This document shows, piece by piece, positions 8,053 through 17,600 of a stretch of 30,986 nucleotides of DNA. Origin of the DNA: CAZWKQ01 sp964634005 (GTDB lineage Bacteria > Bacteroidota > Bacteroidia > Bacteroidales > JACABE01); contig CAZWKQ010000021.1 in the NCBI GenBank assembly GCA_964634005.1, forward strand, positions 1 through 30,986, given 5' to 3'. The notes under the pieces are model-generated. The model saw nothing but the letters and a program-made list of their open reading frames with translations. It was not told the DNA's origin and searched no databases. The stretch's first letter is position 1. Each line of letters starts with the position of its first letter. Both the position numbers and the translations under genes were made by a program.

Positions 8053-8080
8053 TTGTTCTTTGCATCAAGGCAAAGAACAA
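8053..8080 (+). terminator. Small hairpin in repeat block, copy 2
   Basis: An 11-bp stem TTGTTCTTTGC / GCAAAGAACAA with loop ATCAAG. Compared with the copy at 4263-4288, the top of the stem changed on both sides (TTT/AAA to GC/GC) and the loop nearly stayed. This suggests that the pairing is maintained. Confidence 0.5.
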
Positions 8081-8125
8081 ATAAAAAAATATTGTAATTT
8101 TATAAACAATTTAATTACTGATTAA

Positions 8126-8251
8126 ATGAATTGCATTTTGCGCAATAACGAAAATATTATTAATTTGAGTTTTTCCCGAAGGCTGAACCGAATTTGTTTT
8201 ATAAGTCAACAGGATATCAGAGCCGAATTACAAATTCGGCTCAGCATCTAA
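8126..8251 (+). pseudogene. Short remnant frame sharing the start of orphan fragment 1
   Basis: A 41-residue frame whose first 17 residues (MNCILRNNENIINLSFS) equal the start of the frame at 4336. It then runs into unrelated sequence and hairpins. It shows that this leader belongs to the repeat and not to the sorting-domain gene. Probably not a gene. Confidence 0.4.
8182..8245 (+). promoter_or_regulatory. Two mutually exclusive hairpins
   Basis: CAAATTCGGCTCAGC (8231-8245) can pair with GCTGAACCGAATTTG (8182-8196, 14 of 15). Its core AATTCGGCTC (8233-8242) can instead pair with GAGCCGAATT (8220-8229) across a 3-nt loop. Such alternatives occur in attenuators, but no T run or downstream plus-strand gene follows, so this may be a relic repeat. 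Confidence 0.35.
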
Positions 8252-8570
8252 CCTTAATATTTACATATTATGCTTATCAGGGTTAATAGTAGTTGATAGT
8301 TGATGCCTAAATAAGGTTGACCGTTTTCACTCACTCATTTCAAGAATTTTCTTATTCGAGCTTGTTTGGAATAGTTTCATTAATTAACTTTTTTACTGAA
8401 TAAAAAAATTGGGTTAATCTACCTATTAATCGTTTTATTATAATAAACAGAAAAATAAAAGGTTCTGAATTTCGAAATTTAATAAGTTTGAATAGTTAAA
8501 AATGTATATAAATCCTTTCTTTAACTTTAGTACCTAAAGTTAAGTTGTATTATGTGAAATTATGCTTTTA

Positions 8571-11006
8571 TCATTGTGTAATACTCATAGTCCATTTTAT
8601 TGCAAAATTATCCATAGAGTTTTGTAAACTATAATAACCATAGCGGTAATAAGCTCCAATACCCAAACTGCTGAAATTTAATTTTAAGATATTATTTATG
8701 CAAATCCCCGATTCTATATATCCTCGCTCCGGTGCTTTAATTATTATTCCTTTATGATTTGTTTCATTATCAATTTTACCAATAATAAAATTGGTCAATA
8801 ATACAACTTCGGGATTCAAAATTTTACTTCTGTATAATAATGTGCCGAAACTATGTTTAAACATTAAAGAAAAATATTGATTACTTGCAAATTCATTGTA
8901 TCTCATGGTATTGAAGGTCCATGGAATGTCAATATAAGATGAGTTATATCCGGCTCTTGAATTGAAAAGCAAAGAATAAGGCAAATTATTACTGCTGATT
9001 CCTCCGTTTATTATAAAAGTAGTTTTTCCGATAAAGTTTGTATAAAAACTTTTTTCAATTTTACATTCTAATTTCTGATAATCGTATTCTCCATCAAAAA
9101 CATTCTTTAGTCCTTTAGTGTAATTTAGCCAAAATATCGGATTATTGTTAGGTAACGGCAAATATTGTTTTTTAAATTTTATATATTTTTCGTTGTATGA
9201 ATAGCGTAAACCGATTTGAAATTCGGTGAAGTTAAAATTATCGGTAAACAGAGTGTAATTTTCTCTATTTAAAGTAAAAAAATAAGGAAAATTAGGAGTT
9301 TTATTAATTTTTTCGAGCGAAAATCGAGTTTGCAAATATTTTAATGTTCTAAACATAATCGCAAAAGAGTATTTTTGAGTATAATCGAAATATTTTGCAA
9401 AGAAATCTCTAAAATCGCCTTCGAAAAAACTTTTTTTATCTTTATAAAAATAACTGCTCCCGATTTCGCTTAAATCATTTGAATATGAAAAGTTAATTTT
9501 TAAATCGGAGAAATGATCTAAAATTGCCGTAAAATCAGCACCGTATTTTGTTTGTTTATCCCCGAAACCATAACCGAAATAGCCTCCGAAATAAAAATTT
9601 TTTAATAATTTGTCGTTTGTATGTATGCCAACACCTAATCTAAATTTTTCAAACTCATTATATCTTATTATTTTATCAATGTCAAAATCTATAATTCCCC
9701 AAGGAATTTTGTTATTAAACAGTGTTAAAAAAGCATTAAAACGTTTATCGAAATTTTTTGCCTGACCCAAGCTGTCAATAACATGATATGTAGTTAAATC
9801 GCGTTTAGTTAATGAATCAATACGATGCAACAGCCAGTATTCATCCGGTTGAGTAGATGAATTATCATTTATATCAATGCCAACAGCCCCGAATTTGCTT
9901 TTAATATCCGGATTTAGGTTAATATCTTTTATATAAGTTCTGGCACTAACAATAAAAGGATAAGGGAAATTTTCGATATTCACGAATAAGTCGGTATTTA
10001 GTTGTGTCGGGAACCACTGTTTATTGTCGATAAGCTCATATTTCTGTTGTACATTGATGTTGAGGATGTTTTTTTGCAAAACTGCGGGAGAGGCTGTGGC
10101 ATTTACTATTGCCCATTTGTTTGTATTAATCGAAAGTTGTCCCGTTAACCCTTCAAAATTGCTGTTTTGTCGAGGTTTATACGAAATAATAAATGTAGTA
10201 TCATTATTATCAATAGAATATAAAGTATCGGTTATTTGAAAATAGTATTTACTTAAACATCCTTTGCTTATGGGACTTACATAAAATTTATCGAATATCG
10301 CAAAATTCTCATTGTAAAACGAAAAGGATTGAAGTTGAGTAATTATATAAACAAAAAAAGGATTTTTAAACCCCGAAGCTTTCGATGCAACAACTTCTTC
10401 GTGTTTATTATCAGGGTATTGAAACGTTTTTTTTGTAACGCTTTCCATAATAAAAAAATCCTGCTTTTTCAAAAAGCTGTCGATTTCGTTACGAATACTA
10501 TCTTGAATCTTTTTCCCCGAAATAGAGTCGATTTTTGATGTAAAAATCATTTTGTTGTATGTAGTGTATGAAAATGAGTTTTGTTTTTCGGGATTATTTA
10601 TATCCTTGTTAGCTAATACATTTCTAATAATTCTATGTGCGGGATTTTCGCCCGCCGTAATTTTGACTTCACTAAGCTGAAAAACTGTTTGTTTGAGTTT
10701 TATCAATAAATTATCGGTTTTACTCAAGTTATTTATTATTTTAGTTTCATAGCCAATATATGATATTTTAAGGGTTTCAATGGGTTGATTGTTTTTTAAA
10801 GTAAATTTTCCGTCTATATCGGTCGAAGTTCCGGTATTGCTATTATTAGCAACAATATTAACAAACGCCAAGGGTTCGTTGTTTTTTTCATTTACAACTC
10901 TGCCAGTAACAATATAAATTTGACCGTAAATATTAAATACACAAAAGAGCAAAACAAATAAAAGATTTATTCTAAGAATGAAATATTTTGAAGCATACAT
11001 ATTCAA
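8571..11006 (-). CDS. DUF5686 family outer-membrane protein with carboxypeptidase-regulatory-like domain
   Basis: 811 residues. A signal peptide (ILRINLLFVLLFCVFNIYG, cleavage near residue 29) precedes a carboxypeptidase-regulatory-like beta-sandwich at about 31-110. That domain has the pattern GRVVNEKNNEPLAFVNI, TSTDIDGKF and ISYIGYET, typical of the N-terminal plug extensions of TonB-dependent proteins. The remaining ~700 residues match the DUF5686 family as I recognise it, with alternating hydrophobic/aromatic strands in the C-terminal half that suggest an outer-membrane barrel. The TonB-box and plug of a true SusC protein are not evident. Function is unknown; family members occur throughout Bacteroidota. 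It converges on the T9SS array and stands alone as a transcription unit. Met3 could also be the start. Confidence 0.8.
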   Translation of the reverse strand: MNMYASKYFILRINLLFVLLFCVFNIYGQIYIVTGRVVNEKNNEPLAFVNIVANNSNTGTSTDIDGKFTLKNNQPIETLKISYIGYETKIINNLSKTDNLLIKLKQTVFQLSEVKITAGENPAHRIIRNVLANKDINNPEKQNSFSYTTYNKMIFTSKIDSISGKKIQDSIRNEIDSFLKKQDFFIMESVTKKTFQYPDNKHEEVVASKASGFKNPFFVYIITQLQSFSFYNENFAIFDKFYVSPISKGCLSKYYFQITDTLYSIDNNDTTFIISYKPRQNSNFEGLTGQLSINTNKWAIVNATASPAVLQKNILNINVQQKYELIDNKQWFPTQLNTDLFVNIENFPYPFIVSARTYIKDINLNPDIKSKFGAVGIDINDNSSTQPDEYWLLHRIDSLTKRDLTTYHVIDSLGQAKNFDKRFNAFLTLFNNKIPWGIIDFDIDKIIRYNEFEKFRLGVGIHTNDKLLKNFYFGGYFGYGFGDKQTKYGADFTAILDHFSDLKINFSYSNDLSEIGSSYFYKDKKSFFEGDFRDFFAKYFDYTQKYSFAIMFRTLKYLQTRFSLEKINKTPNFPYFFTLNRENYTLFTDNFNFTEFQIGLRYSYNEKYIKFKKQYLPLPNNNPIFWLNYTKGLKNVFDGEYDYQKLECKIEKSFYTNFIGKTTFIINGGISSNNLPYSLLFNSRAGYNSSYIDIPWTFNTMRYNEFASNQYFSLMFKHSFGTLLYRSKILNPEVVLLTNFIIGKIDNETNHKGIIIKAPERGYIESGICINNILKLNFSSLGIGAYYRYGYYSLQNSMDNFAIKWTMSITQ

Positions 11007-11102
11007 ACAAATAGTTTAATGTAAGAATTATTCTACAATATTAATATCAAATTTGATAACCGGAAAATTTAATTTGTCATTCATTAAATTGAGGTAAAAG
11101 TA

Positions 11103-11110
11103 CAAATTTA
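11103..11110 (-). promoter_or_regulatory. Candidate -7 box for the DUF5686 gene
   Basis: It reads TAAATTTG on the minus strand, matching TAnnTTTG, about 95 nt before the start codon. The nearest TTTG upstream is 23 nt away, longer than the usual 19-21, so this is tentative. Confidence 0.3.
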
Positions 11111-11226
11111 ACCCAAATTAGTCTGTACAATGACAAAAGGTTTAGGAAATACTCTTTTGTTGGTTTTCTCAGGTAAAGAAAATTTTACTGATGCATTATT
11201 TATAAAGTATTTGATTTTCTGACAGG

Positions 11227-11234
11227 TAAATTTG
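11227..11234 (+). promoter_or_regulatory. Candidate -7 box for pgk
   Basis: TAAATTTG matches TAnnTTTG and lies about 105 nt before the pgk ATG. No TTTG is present at the expected -33 spacing, so confidence is low. Confidence 0.3.
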
Positions 11235-11341
11235 ATTTAATAAATCATTAAAGAAATAAAGCAAAAATTAATGAAAATTCTCTTGATATTATAAAAAAAT
11301 TAATAATTTTAAACCCGAATTACAATTAAAAATGGATTTTT

Positions 11342-12535
11342 ATGAAAAGAATATGCGATGTAAACTTTAAAGGTAAAAAAGTAATAATCAGGGTTGATTT
11401 CAATGTCCCATTAAACCACAACCGTCAGATAACCGATGATACAAGGATTGTAGAGTCTTTGCCGACAATTAAAAAAGTACTTGATGACGGAGCTGCCGTA
11501 ATACTTATGTCTCATCTTGGTCGTCCGAAAGGAGGTTTTGAAGAAGATTATTCGCTTACACCCATAGTTCCACACTTGTCGAAACTTTTAAACAAAAATA
11601 TTATTTTTAATCGCGATTTATTTGGGCCAAAGACTATCGAAGTAGCCGGTAAACTGAAGCCCGGAGATGTTATGCTGCTCGAAAATCTGCGTTTTTACCC
11701 CGAAGAAACCAAAGGAGATGTCGAATTTGCTCAGAAATTAGCAAGTTTAGGCGATGTTTATATCAACGATGCATTCGGTACTGCACATCGTGAACATGCT
11801 TCTACGGCTACCATTGCAAGGTTTTTCCCAAATGCCAAGTATTTCGGATTATTGTTGGAAAACGAAATCCAAAATCTCGAAAAACTTCTAAACCAATCAC
11901 AATCGCCTTTTACGGCAATTATTGGAGGAGCAAAAGTATCGAGCAAGATTGACATTATTCGCAATTTGCTTCCAAAAGTCGATAATATGATTATTGGAGG
12001 CGGTATGGCATTCACATTTATTAAAGCCTTAGGCGGAAAAGTCGGCGATTCGCTTATTGAGGATGATAAGATTGAAATTGCCAGAGAGATGGTTCAGGAA
12101 ATGATGCTTAAAGGGGTTAATCTGTATCTCCCGACCGATGCTGTTGTTGCTGATGCATTCTCAGATGAGGCTAATACTCAGGTGGTATCTGCTGATGAAA
12201 TTAACGAAGGCTGGATGGGTTTGGATGTAGGCCCTAAGAGTTGCCGCAGATTTGCCGAGATTATCAATAATTCACAAACTGTTTTATGGAATGGTCCTAT
12301 GGGCGTATTTGAATTAGACAAGTTTAAGCAAGGTACCAAGTCTGTAGCAATTGCTGTTGCCAGCGCAACCATAAGCGGTGCTTTTTCAGCCGTTGGAGGC
12401 GGTGATTCTGTAGCAGCAATAAATCAGTATAATCTTTCTGACCAGATAAGTTACGTTTCCACAGGTGGTGGGGCTATGCTCGAATATCTCGAAGGAAAAG
12501 TACTGCCCGGTGTAAAAGCAATTTTGGAAAAATAA
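11342..12535 (+). CDS. pgk: Phosphoglycerate kinase
   Basis: A cytosolic glycolytic enzyme that transfers phosphate between 1,3-bisphosphoglycerate and ADP, giving ATP and 3-phosphoglycerate. The 397 residues are full length for the bacterial family. Visible signatures in order are RVDFNVPL (substrate-binding N-domain), SHLGRPKG, LLENLRFYPEE, NDAFGTAHREHAST, GGAKVSSKI, GGGMAFTFIKA, VLWNGPMGVFE and GGGDSVAA...STGGGAMLEYLEG (nucleotide-binding C-domain). The start at 11342 gives the usual N-terminus with no extension. It is a single-gene unit that converges on the cvpA gene 28 bp downstream. Identification is secure. Confidence 0.98.
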   Translation: MKRICDVNFKGKKVIIRVDFNVPLNHNRQITDDTRIVESLPTIKKVLDDGAAVILMSHLGRPKGGFEEDYSLTPIVPHLSKLLNKNIIFNRDLFGPKTIEVAGKLKPGDVMLLENLRFYPEETKGDVEFAQKLASLGDVYINDAFGTAHREHASTATIARFFPNAKYFGLLLENEIQNLEKLLNQSQSPFTAIIGGAKVSSKIDIIRNLLPKVDNMIIGGGMAFTFIKALGGKVGDSLIEDDKIEIAREMVQEMMLKGVNLYLPTDAVVADAFSDEANTQVVSADEINEGWMGLDVGPKSCRRFAEIINNSQTVLWNGPMGVFELDKFKQGTKSVAIAVASATISGAFSAVGGGDSVAAINQYNLSDQISYVSTGGGAMLEYLEGKVLPGVKAILEK

Positions 12536-12563
12536 AGCTAAGAAAGGGTTTTACAGTTTTGCT

Positions 12564-13064
12564 TTAGTTATTTAATTCACTTTCGTGAAATTTTTCTTCT
12601 ATTCTTAAATCCTTTATTATTTCAGGTGCCAATGTGTGCATATATGGGAAAATTATCGATTTTTCGGTAGTTTCTTTAGTCAGTATTACTTTATCTTCAT
12701 CTACTCTTTCAATTATATAAAGCATAACGCTTATTATAAATGATATTTTTATCACACCGAAAACCAACCCTGCTATTTTGTTTATAAATCCTAAAGAAGA
12801 CCATTCAAAAATTTTCCCGATAAATTTGCCTAAAAAATTTATTAAAATAACTACGGCAATAAATGTAATTATAAAAGCCAGTATTGAAGATACGTCGCCT
12901 TCTAACCCAATTTTTTCTCCAACGTATTTCGAAAATTTAACCGAAAGATATATCCCTGCAATTAAAGCTATAAGGCTTGCTATTTCAACGGCTAATCCGT
13001 TTGTAAAACCTTTATATGCAAACCAAATTACAGGAATTAAAAAAATAATATCCAAAAAATTCAT
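12564..13064 (-). CDS. CvpA family membrane protein
   Basis: 166 residues with about four hydrophobic segments. It starts MNFLDIIFLIPVIWFAYKGF, followed by the glycine-rich NGLAVEIASLIALIAGIYLSVKF stretch typical of CvpA/colicin V production family proteins. After the membrane segments, the tail is charged and includes ILTKETTEKSIIFPYMHTLAPEI. The family was named for a requirement in colicin V export in E. coli, but its general role is thought to concern envelope homeostasis. The start lies 1 bp beyond the stop of the ATP-binding gene, so it is in the same operon as mlaE and mlaF. Function in this organism is an inference from family and context. Confidence 0.85.
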   Translation of the reverse strand: MNFLDIIFLIPVIWFAYKGFTNGLAVEIASLIALIAGIYLSVKFSKYVGEKIGLEGDVSSILAFIITFIAVVILINFLGKFIGKIFEWSSLGFINKIAGLVFGVIKISFIISVMLYIIERVDEDKVILTKETTEKSIIFPYMHTLAPEIIKDLRIEEKFHESELNN

Positions 13065-13065
13065 T

Positions 13066-13815
13066 TTATTTCTTTTTTAACCTTCTTGTTAATTCTGTAG
13101 CATAAACAAAATCGTTAATTTCTTTATTGTCGGTATTTAAAATACTTTCATTATCGCCTTGCCACCATAGTTCACCTTTATAAATAAAAGCGATTTTATC
13201 ACCTATTTCAATAACCGAATTCATATCATGAGTATTAATAACAGTAGTTATTCCGTATTCTTTTGTTATTTCGCTTATTAAATTATCGATAAGAATTGAT
13301 GTAGCCGGATCGAGGCCTGAATTAGGTTCGTCGCAAAATAAATATTTAGGATTTGCCGAAATGGCTCTGGCAATGGCAACACGTTTTTTCATTCCGCCGC
13401 TTAATTCTGACGGGTATAATTTATTGACATTTTCGAGATTAACTCTTTTTAAACAAAAATTAGCCCTGTCTCTTTTTTCTGATAAACTCATATCTGTGAA
13501 CATTGATAAAGGGAAAATAACATTTTCTTCAACATTCATCGAATCAAACAAGGCGCCTCCCTGGAATAGCATTCCTATTTCCTGCCTTATTTTTTTCTTT
13601 TCTTCATACGAAATATCAAAAAAACTTCTGCCGCCATAAAGAATTTCTCCTTTGTCAATTTCGAATAGGCCAACAAGGCATTTCATCAATACAGTTTTCC
13701 CCGAACCGCTTTGGCCTATTATTAGGTTAGTTTTACCTTGTTCAAAGTTGACATTGATATTTTTTAATACTTCATGCTCGCCAAATTTCTTTGAAACATT
13801 TTTAACTTCTATCAT
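13066..13815 (-). CDS. mlaF: ABC transporter ATP-binding protein, MlaF-like (lipid transport)
   Basis: 249-residue ATPase of a MlaFE-type phospholipid transporter at the inner membrane, which moves lipids between the inner and outer membranes. Residues 34-41 are the Walker A motif GQSGSGKT, 138-145 the signature LSGGMKKR, 158-164 the Walker B YLFCDEP, and His196 the switch histidine (NTHD). QGGALF before the signature is typical of MlaF proteins. It overlaps the permease gene by 4 bp (ATGA-type coupling), so the two are translationally linked. No MCE-domain (MlaD) gene is adjacent; that partner must be encoded elsewhere. Confidence 0.92.
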   Translation of the reverse strand: MIEVKNVSKKFGEHEVLKNINVNFEQGKTNLIIGQSGSGKTVLMKCLVGLFEIDKGEILYGGRSFFDISYEEKKKIRQEIGMLFQGGALFDSMNVEENVIFPLSMFTDMSLSEKRDRANFCLKRVNLENVNKLYPSELSGGMKKRVAIARAISANPKYLFCDEPNSGLDPATSILIDNLISEITKEYGITTVINTHDMNSVIEIGDKIAFIYKGELWWQGDNESILNTDNKEINDFVYATELTRRLKKK

Positions 13816-14552
13816 GCCAATAGAATTTGAGTTAAAATTAAGTTGAACAAAATTATTAATATACTGCTGTTAACCACAGCTTTTGTACTCGATTGACCAA
13901 CTTCCAATGCTCCGCCTTTTGTAAAATAACCGTAATACCCTGATACCGAAGTGATAATAAAAGCGAAAACAACAGTTTTTATCAGAGCATAAGTAATATC
14001 AAATATTTTGAATTGAAAATTCAGTCCGTAAACAAAATTACTTGTAGATACAATTCCTGTGAGTTCTCCTGCAAGCCAACCTCCGCCCATGGCCAAAAAC
14101 ATACTCATAACTATAAGGAAAGGATTAATAATAACAGAGGCAATGATTTTAGGCAATATCAAGTAAGAAGGCGGATTTACTCCCATAATTTCGAGAGCGT
14201 CAATTTGTTCAGTAACGCGCATTGTCCCTATTTCGGAAGCAATGCGGGAACCGACTTTTCCGGCAAGTATTAAGCTGACTATAGTCGGAGAAAACTCAAG
14301 TATAACAGATTTTCTTGAAGCAAAACCTATTGTGTACAATGGTATAAGTGGGCTGTCGATATTAAAACCCAGTTGTATAGTAACAACGGCGCCCATAAAA
14401 ACTGATATTATTGCAACAATACCAATAGAATCAAGGCCAAGTTTATCCATTTCGTGCAAAACTTGCTTATTGTATATTTTCCGCTTCTCCGGTTTTTTGA
14501 ATACTAATCGCAAAAGAATAAAGTATCTCCCTATCTCTGACAACAATTTCAT
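13812..14552 (-). CDS. mlaE: ABC transporter permease, MlaE-like (lipid transport)
   Basis: 246 residues with about five membrane segments, the permease of the MlaFE-type transporter. The family motif GTMRVTEQIDALEIMGV is present, as are GKVGSRIASEIG before it and LPKIIASVIINPFL after it. The N-terminal amphipathic helix and LDSIGIVAIISVFMGAVV segment fit MlaE. It is the first gene of the minus-strand mlaE-mlaF-cvpA operon. I found no clear TAnnTTTG promoter in the 138 bp shared with the divergent ygfK-like gene. Confidence 0.92.
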   Translation of the reverse strand: MKLLSEIGRYFILLRLVFKKPEKRKIYNKQVLHEMDKLGLDSIGIVAIISVFMGAVVTIQLGFNIDSPLIPLYTIGFASRKSVILEFSPTIVSLILAGKVGSRIASEIGTMRVTEQIDALEIMGVNPPSYLILPKIIASVIINPFLIVMSMFLAMGGGWLAGELTGIVSTSNFVYGLNFQFKIFDITYALIKTVVFAFIITSVSGYYGYFTKGGALEVGQSSTKAVVNSSILIILFNLILTQILLA

Positions 14553-14660
14553 AATATTTCTTATAAATTATTATGTTTTGCTAAATTACAATTTATTTGG
14601 AAATTATTTCTTTAAATCGAAAAGTCTTTCTTTAATAAGTTTATTTATTTAAAAATAATG

Positions 14661-14668
14661 TAAATTTG
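14661..14668 (+). promoter_or_regulatory. Candidate -7 box for the ygfK-like operon
   Basis: TAAATTTG matches the Bacteroidota -7 consensus TAnnTTTG, 22 nt before the ATG at 14691. This would leave a leader of only about 15 nt. No TTTG is found at the -33 distance. Confidence 0.45.
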
Positions 14669-14690
14669 TTGATAAATTAACAATATAGTA

Positions 14691-17600
14691 ATGACAAACT
14701 GTTTTTCTATTCTTCCGTTAAGTAAGCTGCTTTCGTATATAGATTTTGAGAATGCTCAAAAACCTATTCTTGGAATTCCCGATGAATTGATATTTAATCC
14801 TGTCGATAGAAGATTATTTACCGAACGTTACGGGAAAACACTTCACATTCCGCTTGGAGTAGCGGCAGGTCCGCATACTCAGCTTGCCCAGAATATTGTC
14901 TCTGCATGGCTCTGTGGTGCAAGATATATCGAATTAAAAACTGTTCAAACTCTTGATGAGTTAGAAATTTCAAAGCCTTGTATTGATGCATCCGACGAAG
15001 CATACAACTGCGAATGGTCACAGGAATTAAAAATCAATGAATCATTCGACCAGTATTTAAATGCGTGGATTATAATACACCTTATTGCTCATAAAAGGGG
15101 ATTAGATAATATTGGGACAATCTTCAATATGAGTGCAGGTTATAATCTCGAAGGTATTTTGAAAGATAATATGCAGTGGTTTTTCAGCAAAATGAAAAAT
15201 TGTAAGATTGAAAAAGAGGAAAAATTGAATTCTATAACTGCAAAATATCCTTGGGTACAGGATGTTGTTATTCCCGATTGTATATCTGACAATATTACAT
15301 TATCAACAATGCACGGTTGTCCGCCTGATGAGATCGAAAATATTGCAAATTATTTGCTAAACAACCTTAAACTTCATACAACAGTCAAACTAAACCCAAC
15401 ACTTCTCGGCAAACAGGAGGTAAACGAAATTATCTCTAAATCGGGTTTTAATATTAAAGTTCCTGATTCTGCCTTCGAACATGATTTAAAATATCATGAA
15501 GCGGTTGAAATTATTAAAAATCTCGATAAAAATGCTAAAAGCAGCAATTTAAATTTTGGAGTGAAGCTTACTAATACACTTGAAACATTGAATATTAAGA
15601 AAGTGTTGCCTTCAACTGAGAAAACACACTATATGAGCGGAAGGGCATTGCATCCAATCGGAGTTAAGTTAGCTCTAATGCTTCAGCAGGAGTTTAAGGG
15701 CGAATTGGATATTTCATTTTCTGCAGGTGCCGATTGTTATAATTTCCCTGAATTAATTGCTTGTAACCTGCAACCGGTTACTGTGTGTACCGATATTTTA
15801 AAACCCGGCGGCTATTTCAGACTGAAACAGTATTCCGAAAATTTGATTGATGAACTTAATAAAACAAAATCTGAAAGCATATCTGATTATATTTCAAGTA
15901 AAAGCGGGTTGAAAAATAAAAATGAAGCGATAATCGAGAATCTTAAAAATTATTTGGGACATGTTTTAGATAACGATTATTATAAGTTCAACCAATTTAA
16001 AGAAACTAACATTAAAACCGACAGAACCCTGAACTTTTTCGATTGTATAAATGCACCTTGTGTTGATAATTGTCCGACAAATCAGGATATACCTTCATAT
16101 ATGTATTTTACTTCGCAAAAAGAATACAACAAAGCTTTGGAAGTAATTACAGAAACTAATCCTTTTCCTAATGTTACGGGAAAAATTTGCGATCATCCTT
16201 GTCAATTAAAGTGTACAAGAATGAATTATGATGAACCTTTGAAAATAAGGGAAATAAAAAGATTCGTTTCCGAAAGTGCCGTAAGAGAATCAAAAGCGGC
16301 GACTCCGAAAAATAGAATTAATGTCTCTGTAATCGGAGCAGGCCCTTCGGGCTTAAGTTGTGCATATTACCTTTCGAAAAAAGGTGTTAATGTTACAATT
16401 TATGAAAAGAAATCGTATTCCGGAGGTATGGTTCAATCGGTTATACCTGCATTTAGGCTTAGCGACGATGCTATAAACTCCGATATTAAACATATATTTG
16501 AATTAGGAATTACAATTCACTTTAATACTAATGTTGACAGTAAGTTATTTAAGGATATAAGTTCGAAAAGCGATTATATTTTTATATCAACGGGAGCTCA
16601 GTTATCTCGTAAACCCGATTTTATAAAGGATGAAAATATATCGGGCTTAATAGATCCTTTAGTATTTTTAAGTGATGTTAAAAAAGGCGCCATTACTGAT
16701 ATTGGGAAAAATATTGCCATTATAGGTGGCGGTAATACTGCAATGGATGTTGCCAGAACTGCTTGGCGTATTGTTGGCAATACAGGCAAGGTTACAATAA
16801 TATACAGGCGTATAATTTCGGAAATGCCTGCAGATAAAGGCGAAATAAAGGCAGTAATTGATGAAGGCATTCAAATTATTGAGTTGACTTACCCAAAAGA
16901 ACTCATTATTGAAAAAAACAAAGTTGCAGGTATTAAATGCGTAAAAATGCAACTTGCCGATAAAGACAAATCGGGGCGGATTAATGTAGTTGAAATACCC
17001 GATTCGGAATTTGTATTGAATTTCGACACCATTATTCCTGCCATAGGTCAGGAGCTTGACATTGATTTTATTGAAAAATCGCTGTTACAAACCAAAGGCA
17101 ATTCGTTTAAAACTAAAGTTCCCGGAATTTATATAGGGGGTGATGCTTCCAGAGGTGCATCTACGGCAATAAACGCAATAGCCGATGGAAGAAAAGCCGC
17201 TGAGGCAATTCTTAAAGAAGCAAAAATAAATTATGATATGCCAAATTTATCCGATAAAAGAGGGGTTACATATAATGAGCTAATGATAAAAAGAGGGAAA
17301 AGGAAATTTGGCGTCAGAAATATCGAATTATCTGTCAAAGAAAGGAGAAATTTCAATCCTTATCAGTTTACTTATACCGAAGAACAAGCAATAGAGGAGG
17401 CCGACAGATGTCTTTATTGTGATGAACTATGTAATATTTGTGTTACTGTATGTCCTAATCATGCCAATTATCATTATTTTACAGATGTTGTGAGCATTAA
17501 TCTTCCTAAAGCAATTAAAAGTGAAACAGGTATTGAACTTGTTTTTGATAAAAATTTTGAAATTAAACAGAAAAGTCAAATTGTTAATATTAGAGATTTT

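Larger units (their letters stand above)
7814..8570. other. 757-bp intergenic region with repeat copy 2 and hairpins
   Basis: It separates the plus-strand cargo array from the convergent DUF5686 gene. 7814-8176 is the second copy of the block at 4042-4388. After 8176 the copies diverge. This copy continues into a short frame (8126-8251) that keeps the MNCILRNNENIINLSFS start of orphan fragment 1 but has no sorting domain. At 8182-8245 are two mutually exclusive hairpins. From about 8250 to 8570 I see only AT-rich sequence without recognisable features. Confidence 0.7.
11007..11341. other. Divergent intergenic region between DUF5686 gene and pgk
   Basis: 335 bp of AT-rich DNA without a supportable gene. 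It should hold the promoters of both flanking genes. Candidate -7 boxes are at 11103-11110 (minus) and 11227-11234 (plus); neither has a well-spaced TTTG -33 element. Confidence 0.5.
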
